Shown here piece after piece: positions 36,254 to 44,367 of a DNA stretch of 64,000 nt (its first letter is position 1; each line of letters opens with the position of its first letter). The stretch is from Pseudomonas brassicacearum. Lineage in GTDB: Bacteria > Pseudomonadota > Gammaproteobacteria > Pseudomonadales > Pseudomonadaceae. Made by a program: the position numbers and the translations under genes. The DNA lies in NCBI RefSeq assembly GCF_009601685.2, contig NZ_CP045701.2, positions 2,232,001 through 2,296,000 of the forward strand, written 5' to 3'. The notes below the pieces were generated by a model. The model was not told where the DNA came from and ran no database searches. It saw only the letters and a program-made list of their open reading frames with translations.

Positions 36254-37228
36254 ATGTCCAGCCAGTTCCCCGAAGCACGTCCACGCCGTCTGCGTCGCAA
36301 TGCAAGCCTGCGCAGCCTGTTCCAGGAAACCGAGTTCACCTTGAACGACCTGGTGCTGCCGATTTTCGTCGAAGAAGAGATCGATGATTTTGTGCCGATC
36401 AAGAGCATGCCCGGTGTGGTGCGCATTCCTGAATCGAAGCTGGCCGGCGAGATCGAGCGCTACGCCCGTGCCGGTATCAAATCGGTGATGACCTTTGGTG
36501 TGTCCCATCACCTGGACAACGACGGCAGCGATACCTGGAGCGAGCGCGGCCTGGTGTCGCGCATGGCCGGGATCTGCAAGGACGCGGTGCCGGAGATGAT
36601 TGTGATGTCCGACACCTGCTTCTGTGAGTACACCGATCATGGTCATTGCGGTGTGCTCCACGGCGATGAAGTGGACAACGACCGGACCCTGGTCAACCTG
36701 GGCAAGCAAGCCGTGGCGGCGGCCCGCGCCGGTGCCGATGTGATCGCGCCATCGGCGGCCATGGACGGGCAGGTCCAGGCGATTCGCCGGGCCCTGGATG
36801 AAGCCGGTTTCAGCCAGACGGCAATCATGGCCTATTCCACCAAGTTTGCTTCGGCGCTCTATGGCCCGTTCCGCGAGGCCGGCGGCAGCGCGTTGAAAGG
36901 CGACCGCAAGAGCTACCAGATGAACCCGATGAACCGCCGCGAAGCGCTGCGCGAATCCCTGCTCGACGAACAGGAAGGTGCCGATGCGCTGATGGTCAAG
37001 CCGGCCGGTGCCTACCTCGATATCATCCGCGACATTCGCCAGGCCTCGAACCTGCCGCTGTCGGCTTATCAGGTCAGTGGCGAATACGCGATGATCAAGT
37101 TCGCCGCCCAGGCTGGCGCCATCGACGAAGCCCGCGTGGTACGCGAAAGCCTTGGCGCAATCAAGCGGGCGGGGGCCGACCTGATCTTCACTTACTTCGC
37201 CATGGACCTGGCGCTGAGCGGGATCTGA
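36254..37228 (+). CDS. hemB: delta-aminolevulinic acid dehydratase, zinc-type
   Basis: A 324-residue porphobilinogen synthase, the length of the E. coli enzyme. The Schiff-base lysines lie in [17 protein letters not shown] and [15 protein letters not shown]. The segment [19 protein letters not shown] has the three cysteines of zinc-dependent HemB, whereas the main Pseudomonas HemB is Mg-dependent and lacks them. So this looks like a second, zinc-type copy, perhaps acquired. ATG 36254 follows CAGGAG. It condenses two aminolevulinate molecules in heme synthesis. No other heme gene is adjacent; a REP pair follows. Confidence 0.93.
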   Translation: MSSQFPEARPRRLRRNASLRSLFQETEFTLNDLVLPIFVEEEIDDFVPIKSMPGVVRIPESKLAGEIERYARAGIKSVMTFGVSHHLDNDGSDTWSERGLVSRMAGICKDAVPEMIVMSDTCFCEYTDHGHCGVLHGDEVDNDRTLVNLGKQAVAAARAGADVIAPSAAMDGQVQAIRRALDEAGFSQTAIMAYSTKFASALYGPFREAGGSALKGDRKSYQMNPMNRREALRESLLDEQEGADALMVKPAGAYLDIIRDIRQASNLPLSAYQVSGEYAMIKFAAQAGAIDEARVVRESLGAIKRAGADLIFTYFAMDLALSGI

Positions 37229-37281
37229 TCTCGCACGGCTCCTGGGGCTGGGTGTGAGATCCATGTTCACCGCCACTCCCT

Positions 37282-37372
37282 TGTGGGAGCGAGCTTGCTC
37301 GCGAAAGCGGTGGGGTCAGCTTGCATCAGTGTTGCCTGTGCCGCCGTCATTGCGAGCAGGCTCGCTCCCACA
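37282..37372. repeat. REP pair (GTGGGAGCGAGC arms)
   Basis: Arms TGTGGGAGCGAGC (37282-37294) and its complement (37360-37372) face each other across about 65 bases and can form a long hairpin after hemB. Confidence 0.8.
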
Positions 37373-37439
37373 TTGGGCATAGCCTGCATCCACTTTTGAT
37401 CGTATGGTTGCTCCGCAATAACGAACCCGATGGAGCACC

Positions 37440-38534
37440 ATGCAATTCAACCGATTGATGATCAGCCTTGCTGCGCTGCTGGCCTTGGCTGGTTGCGGCA
37501 GCCGTCAGGCGCAGGAGCCTGAGCGTCAGCCCGCTGAGGTCAAGAAGCAGATCGTGCAGTTGTTGCCGGCCAAGACTAAGGATCGAGAAGGCTGGGCGAC
37601 TGACATCTACGTGGCCTTTGCGGCCCAGCAGATTCCCTCTACGACGCAGAACCTCTGTGCTGTCCTGGCGGTGACCGAACAGGAGTCGACGTTCCAATCT
37701 GACCCGCCCGTGCCGGGGCTGGGCAAGATCGCTCGTCAGGAGATCAACCGCCGTGCGGCGAAGGTGCACATTCCGGAGCTGTTGGTCAGCGGCGCGCTCC
37801 AGGTGCGTTCGCCCAACGGCAAAAGCTACAGCGATCGACTCAATGCGGCGCGTAGCGAGAAAGAGCTGAGCGGGATTTTCGATGATTTCATCGGCATGGT
37901 GCCGCTGGGCAAGACGTTGTTCGGCGATTTCAATCCGGTGCACACCGGTGGACCGATGCAGGTCAGCATCGCGTTTGCCCAGGCCAATGCGCGCAATTAT
38001 CCCTATGCGGTGGAAGGCTCGATTCGTCGCGAAGTGTTCAGCCGTCGTGGCGGGATGTATTTCGGTATCGCGCATTTGCTGGGCTATCCGGTGAGCTACA
38101 CCGAGCCGTTGTATCGTTTTGCCGATTTCAATGCCGGGTGGTACGCCAGCCGCAACGCGGCTTTCCAGCATGCGGTGAGTGTGGCGTCGGGCATTTTCCT
38201 GGCGCTGGACGGCGATCTGATTGCCCATGATTCCATCATGCCAGGCAGCACCGAACTGGCGGTGCGCACGCTGGGCAAGTCGCTGGGAATGCGCAACCCG
38301 ACCATTCGCGATCAACTGGAGCAGGGTGACAGCCTGGCGTTCGAGGACAGCAAACTCTACAAGAGCGTGTTCAAGCTGGCTGAGCGAACCGAGGGCAAGG
38401 CGTTGCCACGGGCGGTATTGCCGGGGATCGTGCTCAAGAGCCCGAAGATCACGCGCAAGCTGACCACGGCGTGGTTTGCCAAGCGGGTGGATGAGCGTTA
38501 TCAGCAATGCATGAAGCGGGCGTCGGGGCGTTAG
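37440..38534 (+). CDS. DUF1615 lipoprotein, YaiW-like
   Basis: A 364-residue lipoprotein, the same length as E. coli YaiW, a surface-exposed outer membrane lipoprotein. The signal peptide ends in the lipobox LALAGCGSR. Characteristic segments are DIYVAFAAQQIPSTTQNLCAV, AVTEQESTFQSDPPVPGLGKIA and GGMYFGIAHLLGYP. EQES in the second is lysozyme-like in flavour, so peptidoglycan action is possible but not shown. ATG 37440 follows GGAG. It ends at a strong terminator. Confidence 0.85.
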   Translation: MQFNRLMISLAALLALAGCGSRQAQEPERQPAEVKKQIVQLLPAKTKDREGWATDIYVAFAAQQIPSTTQNLCAVLAVTEQESTFQSDPPVPGLGKIARQEINRRAAKVHIPELLVSGALQVRSPNGKSYSDRLNAARSEKELSGIFDDFIGMVPLGKTLFGDFNPVHTGGPMQVSIAFAQANARNYPYAVEGSIRREVFSRRGGMYFGIAHLLGYPVSYTEPLYRFADFNAGWYASRNAAFQHAVSVASGIFLALDGDLIAHDSIMPGSTELAVRTLGKSLGMRNPTIRDQLEQGDSLAFEDSKLYKSVFKLAERTEGKALPRAVLPGIVLKSPKITRKLTTAWFAKRVDERYQQCMKRASGR

Positions 38535-38551
38535 CCAGGCGTTGAGCATAA

Positions 38552-38578
38552 AAAGCCCGGCGGATGAGGCCGGGCTTT
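38552..38578. terminator. intrinsic terminator after the DUF1615 gene
   Basis: A perfect 10-base stem AAAGCCCGGC with GCCGGGCTTT, loop of 7 bases, lies 18 bases after the stop. Runs of A before and T at the end allow use from both sides, so it may also serve the convergent repeat-protein gene. Confidence 0.85.
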
Positions 38579-38675
38579 CAGGGTGGCGGGGTGGGTGCGG
38601 CCGCTGCGCGCCCGAGCGGGAGCAAGCTCCCTCGCCACGAGGTGTGTTGCCGATCATTTGTTGCGTTCAAACAAC

Positions 38676-39110
38676 TCATGCGTGGTTTTCGATCAGGCGA
38701 TCGGAGCCACCTTCAGCGACACGACGTTCCAGCAGGCGATCGGCACCGCCTTCAGCGACGTGGTTTTCGATCAGGCGATCGGAGCCACCTTCAGCGACAC
38801 GACGTTCCAGCAGGCGATCGGCACCGCCTTCAGCGACGCGGTTTTCGATCAGGCGATCGGAGCCACCTTCAGCCACACGACGTTCCAGCAGGCGATCGGC
38901 ACCGCCTTCAGCGACGCGGTTTTCGATCAGGCGGTCGGAGCCACCTTCAGCGACACGACGTTCCAGCAGGCGATCGGCACCGCCTTCAGCGACGCGGTTT
39001 TCGATCAGGCGATCAGAACCGCCCTCGGCGACGACGGGTTGGGCAGAGGCGGCAAATACGTTGGCGGCCAGTACAGAGAAAGCGAGGCTGAGGATGACTT
39101 GGCGTTTCAT
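38676..39110 (-). CDS. secreted 13-residue tandem repeat protein
   Basis: A 144-residue protein with a signal peptide (MKRQVILSLAFSVLAANVFA). The mature part is nine head-to-tail 13-residue units, alternating VAEGGSDRLIENR and VAEGGADRLLERR, ending ENHA. The DNA units are nearly identical, so the array expanded recently or is homogenised. ATG 39110 is preferred to an upstream in-frame start at 39173 because it begins the signal peptide. Similar proteins in Pseudomonas are, to my recollection, sometimes labelled phage infection protein; I cannot confirm any function. It is highly charged and may be disordered or form a repeating helix. Confidence 0.8.
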   Translation of the reverse strand: MKRQVILSLAFSVLAANVFAASAQPVVAEGGSDRLIENRVAEGGADRLLERRVAEGGSDRLIENRVAEGGADRLLERRVAEGGSDRLIENRVAEGGADRLLERRVAEGGSDRLIENHVAEGGADRLLERRVAEGGSDRLIENHA

Positions 39111-39302
39111 GATGGTGTGCTCCGGGGGTGCAGTGGTTTGTGTGGGGCCATTGTTGTCCCGGGCGATCATCAAGAGAACTTCATTGACATGATGGTGAAC
39201 ATCGACGGCAGTGATAGCTCGTTGGCCCGCTACCGGTCAGCTTGATGGAACACTGATCAGGTCGCGGGCTCTACCAGCTAACGCTTATGCAGGAGGTGCG
39301 TC

Positions 39303-39932
39303 ATGTATCAGTTATTCGGTTGCAGGCAATCCGGTTCTTCGGCGGTGGAGGTTGCCCTGCGTCTCTGTGAGGTGGCTTTTCGGCGAGTCGATGCCTATTC
39401 GACGCAAGACAACGATGCGGCGAAAGCGCTCGAGGCACTCAATCCCCTGAAGCAGGTGCCGACCCTGCAGTTGCCGGATGGTTCGGTGCTGACCGAAGCG
39501 GCGGCGATCCTGATTCACCTCGGGTTGACCTTCCCAGCATCGAAGCTGCTCCCACAAGACCCGGCCGCGCGTGCGCAAGCCATACGGGGCCTGGTCTACA
39601 TCGCGGCCAATTGCTACACGCTCATCGGCATTATCGATTTTCCGGAACGCTGGCTGGACGAGGCGGACGAAGCGACTCGGCATCGATTGATATCCGGTAC
39701 GCAGCAACGGCTGTATCGCAATTGGGCGCTGTTTGCCGACCAGTTCCCGGCCCGACCTTTTCTCGGCGGTGACGAACCGGGGGCGCTGGATATCCTGGCG
39801 GCCGTGATCACGAAGTGGAGAAACACGCGGGAGGCGATGCTGGGCGCCCGTCCAGCGTTCTACGAGTTGCTGGAGCGCATCGACCACCATCCGCGCATTG
39901 CGCCGGTGCTGTCGCTGCATTGGCCATTGTAG
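39303..39932 (+). CDS. glutathione S-transferase family protein
   Basis: A 209-residue GST. MYQLFGCRQSGSSAVEVALRLCEV opens the thioredoxin-like domain with a Ser in the usual active position, and LNPLKQVPTLQLPDGSVLTEAAAILIHL contains the cis-Pro and a TEAAA in place of the usual ES motif. A helical domain follows, with FLGGDEPGALDILAAVITKW. ATG 39303 follows CAGGAGG. It stands alone before a REP element. The substrate is unknown. Confidence 0.85.
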   Translation: MYQLFGCRQSGSSAVEVALRLCEVAFRRVDAYSTQDNDAAKALEALNPLKQVPTLQLPDGSVLTEAAAILIHLGLTFPASKLLPQDPAARAQAIRGLVYIAANCYTLIGIIDFPERWLDEADEATRHRLISGTQQRLYRNWALFADQFPARPFLGGDEPGALDILAAVITKWRNTREAMLGARPAFYELLERIDHHPRIAPVLSLHWPL

Positions 39933-40083
39933 GAGCTGCGTAGGAGCTGCCGAGCGAAGCGAGGCTGCGATCTTTGCGCTGACGCTTGAATCTCAAGCAA
40001 AAGAGCAAAAGATTAAAAGATTAAAAGATCAAAAGATCAAAAGATCGTCCGAACGCGGCCCGAGCCTTCGGCAGCTCCTACAG
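39929..40083. repeat. GTAGGAGCTG-type REP hairpin with GATC-rich stem
   Basis: It opens with TGTAGGAGCTG twice, holds AAAAGATTAAAAGATC units in the middle, and closes with GGCAGCTCCTACA. It lies between the GST gene and the end of pqiC and may act as a terminator for both. Confidence 0.8.
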
Positions 40084-40085
40084 GG

Positions 40086-40622
40086 TCAAGGACACGCCTT
40101 GCGTGCAGCCGCTTGCTCGACAAGGTCGACAAATTGCCGGACGTTCTCCTGATGCGCCGTCACCAGTTCGTCGATACTGGCGCCTGCCGGGGTTTGCAGG
40201 CTGCTACGGCACGTAAGAGGGCGGGTGTCGTTGCCCAGGTTGCGCAGCCGCCATTGCACATCCATGCGGGCATAGCGACCGGGGATCGAGTCAAAGCGTT
40301 GCACGTCTACCCGCAGCAATGATTTAGGCGCGCCAGGGTTGCTCAGCTGTTCGTCCAGGCTGCTGTGCAGTTCATCGGCCAGGCTGGCACCCCACCATTC
40401 GGTTTCCAGGATCGCCAACCCGCTGTTGCCCTGGCGAATGACCATCTGGGTGCGATCCACTTGGGGTGGGACGCTGACCAGTTCAATCTGGATGTCCACG
40501 TTGGACCGCGATTGGCCTGCAGGTTGAGCCGGGCTCAGGGTGTGGTAGTGGATCGGATCGCTGCGGCAGGCGCCGAGCAGCAACGCCACGACAACCAGGG
40601 TAAGTTTCAACGTCAGTGGCAT
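40086..40622 (-). CDS. pqiC: PqiC-like outer membrane lipoprotein (DUF330/ABC auxiliary)
   Basis: A 178-residue lipoprotein with lipobox LLLGACRSD after a signal peptide. IHYHTLSPA near the N-terminus, and QMVIRQGNSGLAILETEWWGASLADEL, are typical of PqiC/YmbA. PqiC sits in the outer membrane and docks the PqiB tube. ATG 40622 is chosen because AGGAG lies 8 bases before it; ATG 40643, overlapping the pqiB stop, gives a longer leader. It is the last gene of the pqiAABC operon. Confidence 0.88.
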   Translation of the reverse strand: MPLTLKLTLVVVALLLGACRSDPIHYHTLSPAQPAGQSRSNVDIQIELVSVPPQVDRTQMVIRQGNSGLAILETEWWGASLADELHSSLDEQLSNPGAPKSLLRVDVQRFDSIPGRYARMDVQWRLRNLGNDTRPLTCRSSLQTPAGASIDELVTAHQENVRQFVDLVEQAAARKACP

Positions 40623-40639
40623 GGGGCGTGCTCCTGTGA

Positions 40640-42298
40640 TCATTCTTTCACCGGCAATGTGAGGTTGTGCGCCGGTGCGTCCTTGGGACGGCCGCGAAGC
40701 AGCGATTCGGGATGGCGGCTCAGGTAGTCCGACAGCTCGCGCAGCGAGCGCGACATGCGCCCCAGGTCGTCCAGGGTCTGGGTCAGTTGTTCGCGCTGCG
40801 GTGAATCTTCGGCCAGGGTCGAGTTGGCCGATTGCAGGGTCTTGCTGACGTCTTGCAAGGTGCTTTGCACACCCGGCAGGGTCTTGCTGTTGAACAGGGC
40901 CAGGCCTTTGCGCAGCTCCACCAGGTTGCCATTCAGGTTGCCGGCAATATTCTCCAGTGGCAGTTTATTGATTCGCTCGACCATTGCCTGCAATTGTTCC
41001 TGCAGCTGTTGGAGGCTGCCCGGAATGGTCGGGATACGCACGGGGCGGTCGCTTGGGTCGAAGGCGACTTTTTCCGCCTTGGGGTAGAAGTCCAGCGAGA
41101 TGTACAACTGTCCGGTCAGCAGATTGCCGCTGCGGGCCTGGGCGCGCAGGCCGCGTTCGACGAAGCTGCCGATCAGGCGGGCGCCAGCGGCTTCGTCCTC
41201 TGGGTTGTGATTGAGCGACTTGAGCATTTTTTCATGGGCCTTGCCCAGGCGCTGCGGGTACATCACTATGCCGACGTCGACCGGGAAGCTGCGCTGTTTC
41301 TCATCGAAATCCAGATTGATGGCCACCACCCGGCCGATTTCCACTCCGAGGAACTCTACCGGCGCGCCGACTCGCAACCCGCGCAGTGCCTGATCGAACC
41401 GCAGGGCCAGGTATTGCGCCTTGCCGTCGGGAGGGGCGAGGGCGCTCTGCTGGTCGGCAAACAGTTCGAAGGTCTTGTCTTCGCTGGCCGTGGTGTCGTC
41501 TGGACTGTATTCCGGCGCCTGGAACGCGATGCCGCCCAGCAGCAAGGCCGAGAGCGACTCGGTCTTGACCGCGAAACCATTGGCACCGACGTTCACGTCC
41601 ACACCGCTGACGTTCCAGAACCGGGTGTTTTCGGTGACGTACGCATCATTGGGTGCGTTGACGAACACATCGATGTTCACGCCTTTGCCCTCGGCGTCCA
41701 AGGCGTAGGACACGACCTGGCCCACCGGGATCTTGCGTAGGTACACCGGAGAGCCGATGTCCAGCGAGCCAAGGTCCCGGGAATGCAGGGTGAAGCGCTT
41801 GCCTGGTTCGCCGTAAGTAATCGGCGGCGGGTTCTCCAGACCCGTGAAGGACTTGACACGCGCTTTCGACTGACCGGCGTCGGCCCCGATGAAGTCTCCG
41901 GAAAACAAGGTGTCGATCCCCGAGATCCCGCCGGCCCCGATGCGCGGCCTTACCACCCAGTACACCGAGTCTTCGTGAGTAAAATTTTCGGCTGTCTTGG
42001 CGAGCTTGACCGTGGCGGTGACGTGCTTCTGGTTTTCGCTCAGTTGCACGTCGGTGACCTGACCGATGACCACGTTGCGATATTTCACCTGGGTCTTGTT
42101 GGCGGTCAGGCCCTGGCCGGTCTTGAAGGTAATGGTGATGGTCGGGCCTTCCTGCAGCCAGTTGTGGACCACCAGGGAAATGCCCACCAGCACCGCGATG
42201 ATCGGCACGATCCACACCAGTGACACCGTCCAGCGGCGGGTGGTGACATGGGCGCGGCCGGGTGCGGGTTGCTGCACGTCAGTGGCTTGCGACTTCAT
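40640..42298 (-). CDS. pqiB: PqiB intermembrane lipid-transport protein with MCE domains
   Basis: A 552-residue protein with one N-terminal membrane anchor (TVSLVWIVPIIAVLVGISLVV) followed by three MCE domains (GPTITITFKTGQGLTANKTQVKYR; YGEPGKRFTLHSRDLGSLDIGSPVYLRKI; LALRFDQALRGLRVGAPVEFLGVEIG) and a long C-terminal coiled coil. PqiB hexamers form a tube across the periplasm that carries phospholipid. It overlaps the upstream pqiA gene by 20 bases and pqiC by 4 at the longer start, so the operon is tight. E. coli PqiB has 546 residues. Confidence 0.95.
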   Translation of the reverse strand: MKSQATDVQQPAPGRAHVTTRRWTVSLVWIVPIIAVLVGISLVVHNWLQEGPTITITFKTGQGLTANKTQVKYRNVVIGQVTDVQLSENQKHVTATVKLAKTAENFTHEDSVYWVVRPRIGAGGISGIDTLFSGDFIGADAGQSKARVKSFTGLENPPPITYGEPGKRFTLHSRDLGSLDIGSPVYLRKIPVGQVVSYALDAEGKGVNIDVFVNAPNDAYVTENTRFWNVSGVDVNVGANGFAVKTESLSALLLGGIAFQAPEYSPDDTTASEDKTFELFADQQSALAPPDGKAQYLALRFDQALRGLRVGAPVEFLGVEIGRVVAINLDFDEKQRSFPVDVGIVMYPQRLGKAHEKMLKSLNHNPEDEAAGARLIGSFVERGLRAQARSGNLLTGQLYISLDFYPKAEKVAFDPSDRPVRIPTIPGSLQQLQEQLQAMVERINKLPLENIAGNLNGNLVELRKGLALFNSKTLPGVQSTLQDVSKTLQSANSTLAEDSPQREQLTQTLDDLGRMSRSLRELSDYLSRHPESLLRGRPKDAPAHNLTLPVKE

Positions 42299-42938
42299 CC
42301 ATGACCTCCTCGAAGGGTTGAGTGTCCCAGATCAGCCGGGGGTCGAAACTCATGGCCGACAGCATGGTGAAGAGCACCACAAGGCCGAAAAACAGGATGC
42401 CTGGCCGCGGTTCGATGTCGCTCAGTGCCTGGAACTTGACCAATGCCGCCACCAGGGCCACCACCAGCACATCGAGCATCGACCAGTAGCCGATGACTTC
42501 CACCAGCCGGTACAGCTTCGCCCGCTGGACCTGGGCCCAGGTGCTGCGCCGCTGTGCAGTCACCAGCAGCAGGGTCAGTACCACGAACTTGATGCCGGGC
42601 ACCGCGATGCTGGCGATGAAGATAATCAGGGCGATGTCCCAGGCACCGCTTTGCCAGAATTCGATGACGCCGCTGATGATGGTGCTGTCGGCGCCTTCGC
42701 CGAGCATCTGGGTATTCATGACCGGAATCAGATTGGCCGGAATGTAGAACACCAGCGCGGCGAGCATGTAGGCCCAGGTGCGGGCGATGGCGTCGGGTTT
42801 GCGTCGATGCAGGGCGGCGTCGCAGCGGGGGCAGGCCTGGGGCTCATCGGTCATGTCGCAGGCCAGGCCGCAGTTGTGGCACAGGCAGAGGTTCAGGTCG
42901 CGGGCGTCCGGCACAGTATCCAGCGGCTTGCCGTTCAT
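42279..42938 (-). CDS. pqiA: PqiA-family membrane protein, second half
   Basis: A 219-residue inner membrane protein of the PqiA domain family. A zinc-ribbon (CLCHNCGLACD ... ACPRCDAAL) comes first, then about four membrane helices with YIPANLIPVMNTQMLGEG and VEVIGYWSMLDVLVVALV. E. coli PqiA has two such units in one chain; here two genes encode them, as in other pseudomonads. ATG 42938 overlaps the upstream gene by 4 bases (ATGA). It supplies the inner-membrane part of the lipid-transport system with PqiB and PqiC. Confidence 0.9.
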   Translation of the reverse strand: MNGKPLDTVPDARDLNLCLCHNCGLACDMTDEPQACPRCDAALHRRKPDAIARTWAYMLAALVFYIPANLIPVMNTQMLGEGADSTIISGVIEFWQSGAWDIALIIFIASIAVPGIKFVVLTLLLVTAQRRSTWAQVQRAKLYRLVEVIGYWSMLDVLVVALVAALVKFQALSDIEPRPGILFFGLVVLFTMLSAMSFDPRLIWDTQPFEEVMDEVASH

Positions 42939-43531
42939 AGGCTGTTCCACAGGTCGCGGACATCGCGCCCGGCAATGCGGATCATCAGCAGGCTCAAGGC
43001 CGCCAGGGCGAACAGGCCGATGCCCGGGAGCACGTCCAGCAGGCCGGCGAGCTTGATCACCGCCACCAGCGCGCCCAGCAGGCACACCTCCAGCATGCTC
43101 CAGGGACGCAGGGTTTCCAGGCTGCGCATGCACAGGCTGAACCCTGGCGCCCGCCGCTGGAGATAGGCATGGCCCAGCACCCAGAGCAGCAGCGCCAGTT
43201 GGAAGGCCGGCGCAATGATGATCGTCACCGCTGTCACCAGGGCGATGAAGGTGATGGGGCCCTGGCTCAGCGCCACGATGGAGTCCCATAACGTCGCGCT
43301 GTTGCTCAGCCCCTGGAGGCGAATGGTCATCACCGGGTAGATGTTGGCGAAAATCCACAACACCGCGGCCGTTACGCTCAAGGCCAGGCGCTGCTCGATG
43401 GTCAGGCCGCTGTAGCGCTGGATCACCGCCTGGCAACGCACGCACGTGGCTCTCTGGTGCGGGGCGAGCTCAACCGGCTCGTACACTGCATCGCAATGTT
43501 CACAAATGATCAGTCGGTCGGTGTTGGCCAT
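42935..43531 (-). CDS. pqiA: PqiA-family membrane protein, first half
   Basis: A 198-residue PqiA-domain protein, with an N-terminal zinc ribbon (CEHCDAVYEP ... TCVRCQAVI) and then FANIYPVMTIRLQGLSNS and LEVCLLGALVAVIKLAGLLDVLPGIG. It is the first gene of the pqi operon. ATG 43531 (MANTDRLIICEHC) is used because it begins the ribbon; the longer frame to 43597 lacks support. Known role of the system: intermembrane phospholipid transport and resistance to membrane stress. Confidence 0.88.
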   Translation of the reverse strand: MANTDRLIICEHCDAVYEPVELAPHQRATCVRCQAVIQRYSGLTIEQRLALSVTAAVLWIFANIYPVMTIRLQGLSNSATLWDSIVALSQGPITFIALVTAVTIIIAPAFQLALLLWVLGHAYLQRRAPGFSLCMRSLETLRPWSMLEVCLLGALVAVIKLAGLLDVLPGIGLFALAALSLLMIRIAGRDVRDLWNSL

Positions 43532-43593
43532 CAGGATGCTCGCAGGAACAACCCTTTCAATATAGTGGAGAATGAGCAACCCGCCCGAGCGGA

Positions 43594-44034
43594 TCATTCC
43601 CCGCGGATGTATTGCTCCAGTTGTCTGATCAGATCGGCCTGTTCGGCGATGGCTTCCTTGACCAGGTCGCCGATGGACAGCAGGCCGACCAGTTTGCCGT
43701 CCTCTACCACGGGCAAATGTCGCAGGTGTTTTTCGGTCATGATGCTCAGGCAGGTCTCGACGTTCTGGTGCGGGTCGATGGTGATCACGGGGGAGACCAT
43801 GATGTCACTGACCTTCGTGCCCACCGATGAGCGACCGCGCAAGACCATTTTGCGGGCATAGTCGCGCTCGCTGATGATCCCCAGTACTTCGTCGTTCTTC
43901 ACCACCAGCAAGGCACCGACGTTCTTCTCGGCCATGCGCAGCAGGGCCTGCAATACCATGTCGTCCGGTGAGATGGTGTGCACTTGCTGGTTCTTCTCAT
44001 CTTTTAGCCGGAGCAACTGCGCGACGGTTTTCAT
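43594..44034 (-). CDS. CBS-domain protein
   Basis: A 146-residue protein made of two CBS repeats (VHTISPDDMVLQALLRMAEKNVGALLVV and PVITIDPHQNVETCLSIMTEKHLRHLPVV), ending with a short acidic tail. Such stand-alone pairs bind adenine nucleotides and regulate partners. ATG 44034 (MKTVAQLLRLKDEK) begins the family pattern. It is 62 bases upstream of the pqi operon on the same strand and could be co-transcribed with it. The partner is unknown. Confidence 0.9.
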   Translation of the reverse strand: MKTVAQLLRLKDEKNQQVHTISPDDMVLQALLRMAEKNVGALLVVKNDEVLGIISERDYARKMVLRGRSSVGTKVSDIMVSPVITIDPHQNVETCLSIMTEKHLRHLPVVEDGKLVGLLSIGDLVKEAIAEQADLIRQLEQYIRGE

Positions 44035-44191
44035 GGGGAGCCTCGGGTGTTGTTTTTGCTGGTTGTTAAAGCATCGTAGACCCAACGGCGCAGAGCAAGC
44101 GGTAAAGCGGCGGCCAGTCGTCCAAAAGCGTCATGGCCGGTGAATTTCCCGCCGATGTGATGTCATCCAGCATGTGGCCAGTGGGGGCCCT

Positions 44192-44306
44192 CTGTGGGAG
44201 CAAGCCTGTGGGAGCAAAGCTTGCTCGCGATGAACGATGACACGGTCTAGCAGTTGAACCGCATCGCGGGCAAGCCTTGCTCCCACAAAAGCCTTGCTCC
44301 CACAAA
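44192..44306. repeat. REP cluster in the gap before polB
   Basis: Several GTGGGAGC arms (44193 and onward) and GCGAGCAAGC-type return arms, ending CTTGCTCCCACAAAG, fill much of the 333-base gap 44035-44367. Two arm copies at each end (TGTGGGAGCAAGCC, TGTGGGAGCAAAGC; GCCTTGCTCCCACA twice) suggest duplication. No gene seen in the remainder. Confidence 0.8.
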
Positions 44307-44367
44307 GGAATAAATCCCCTCGCCACAGGGTAGAATCGTCGCTTGCGTAGAATTCGAGGTTGCAGCG

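Noticed and set aside
38680..39030. Regular 39-base repeats resembling a CRISPR array
   Set aside because: Units are contiguous without unique spacers and are translated as part of a signal-peptide protein.
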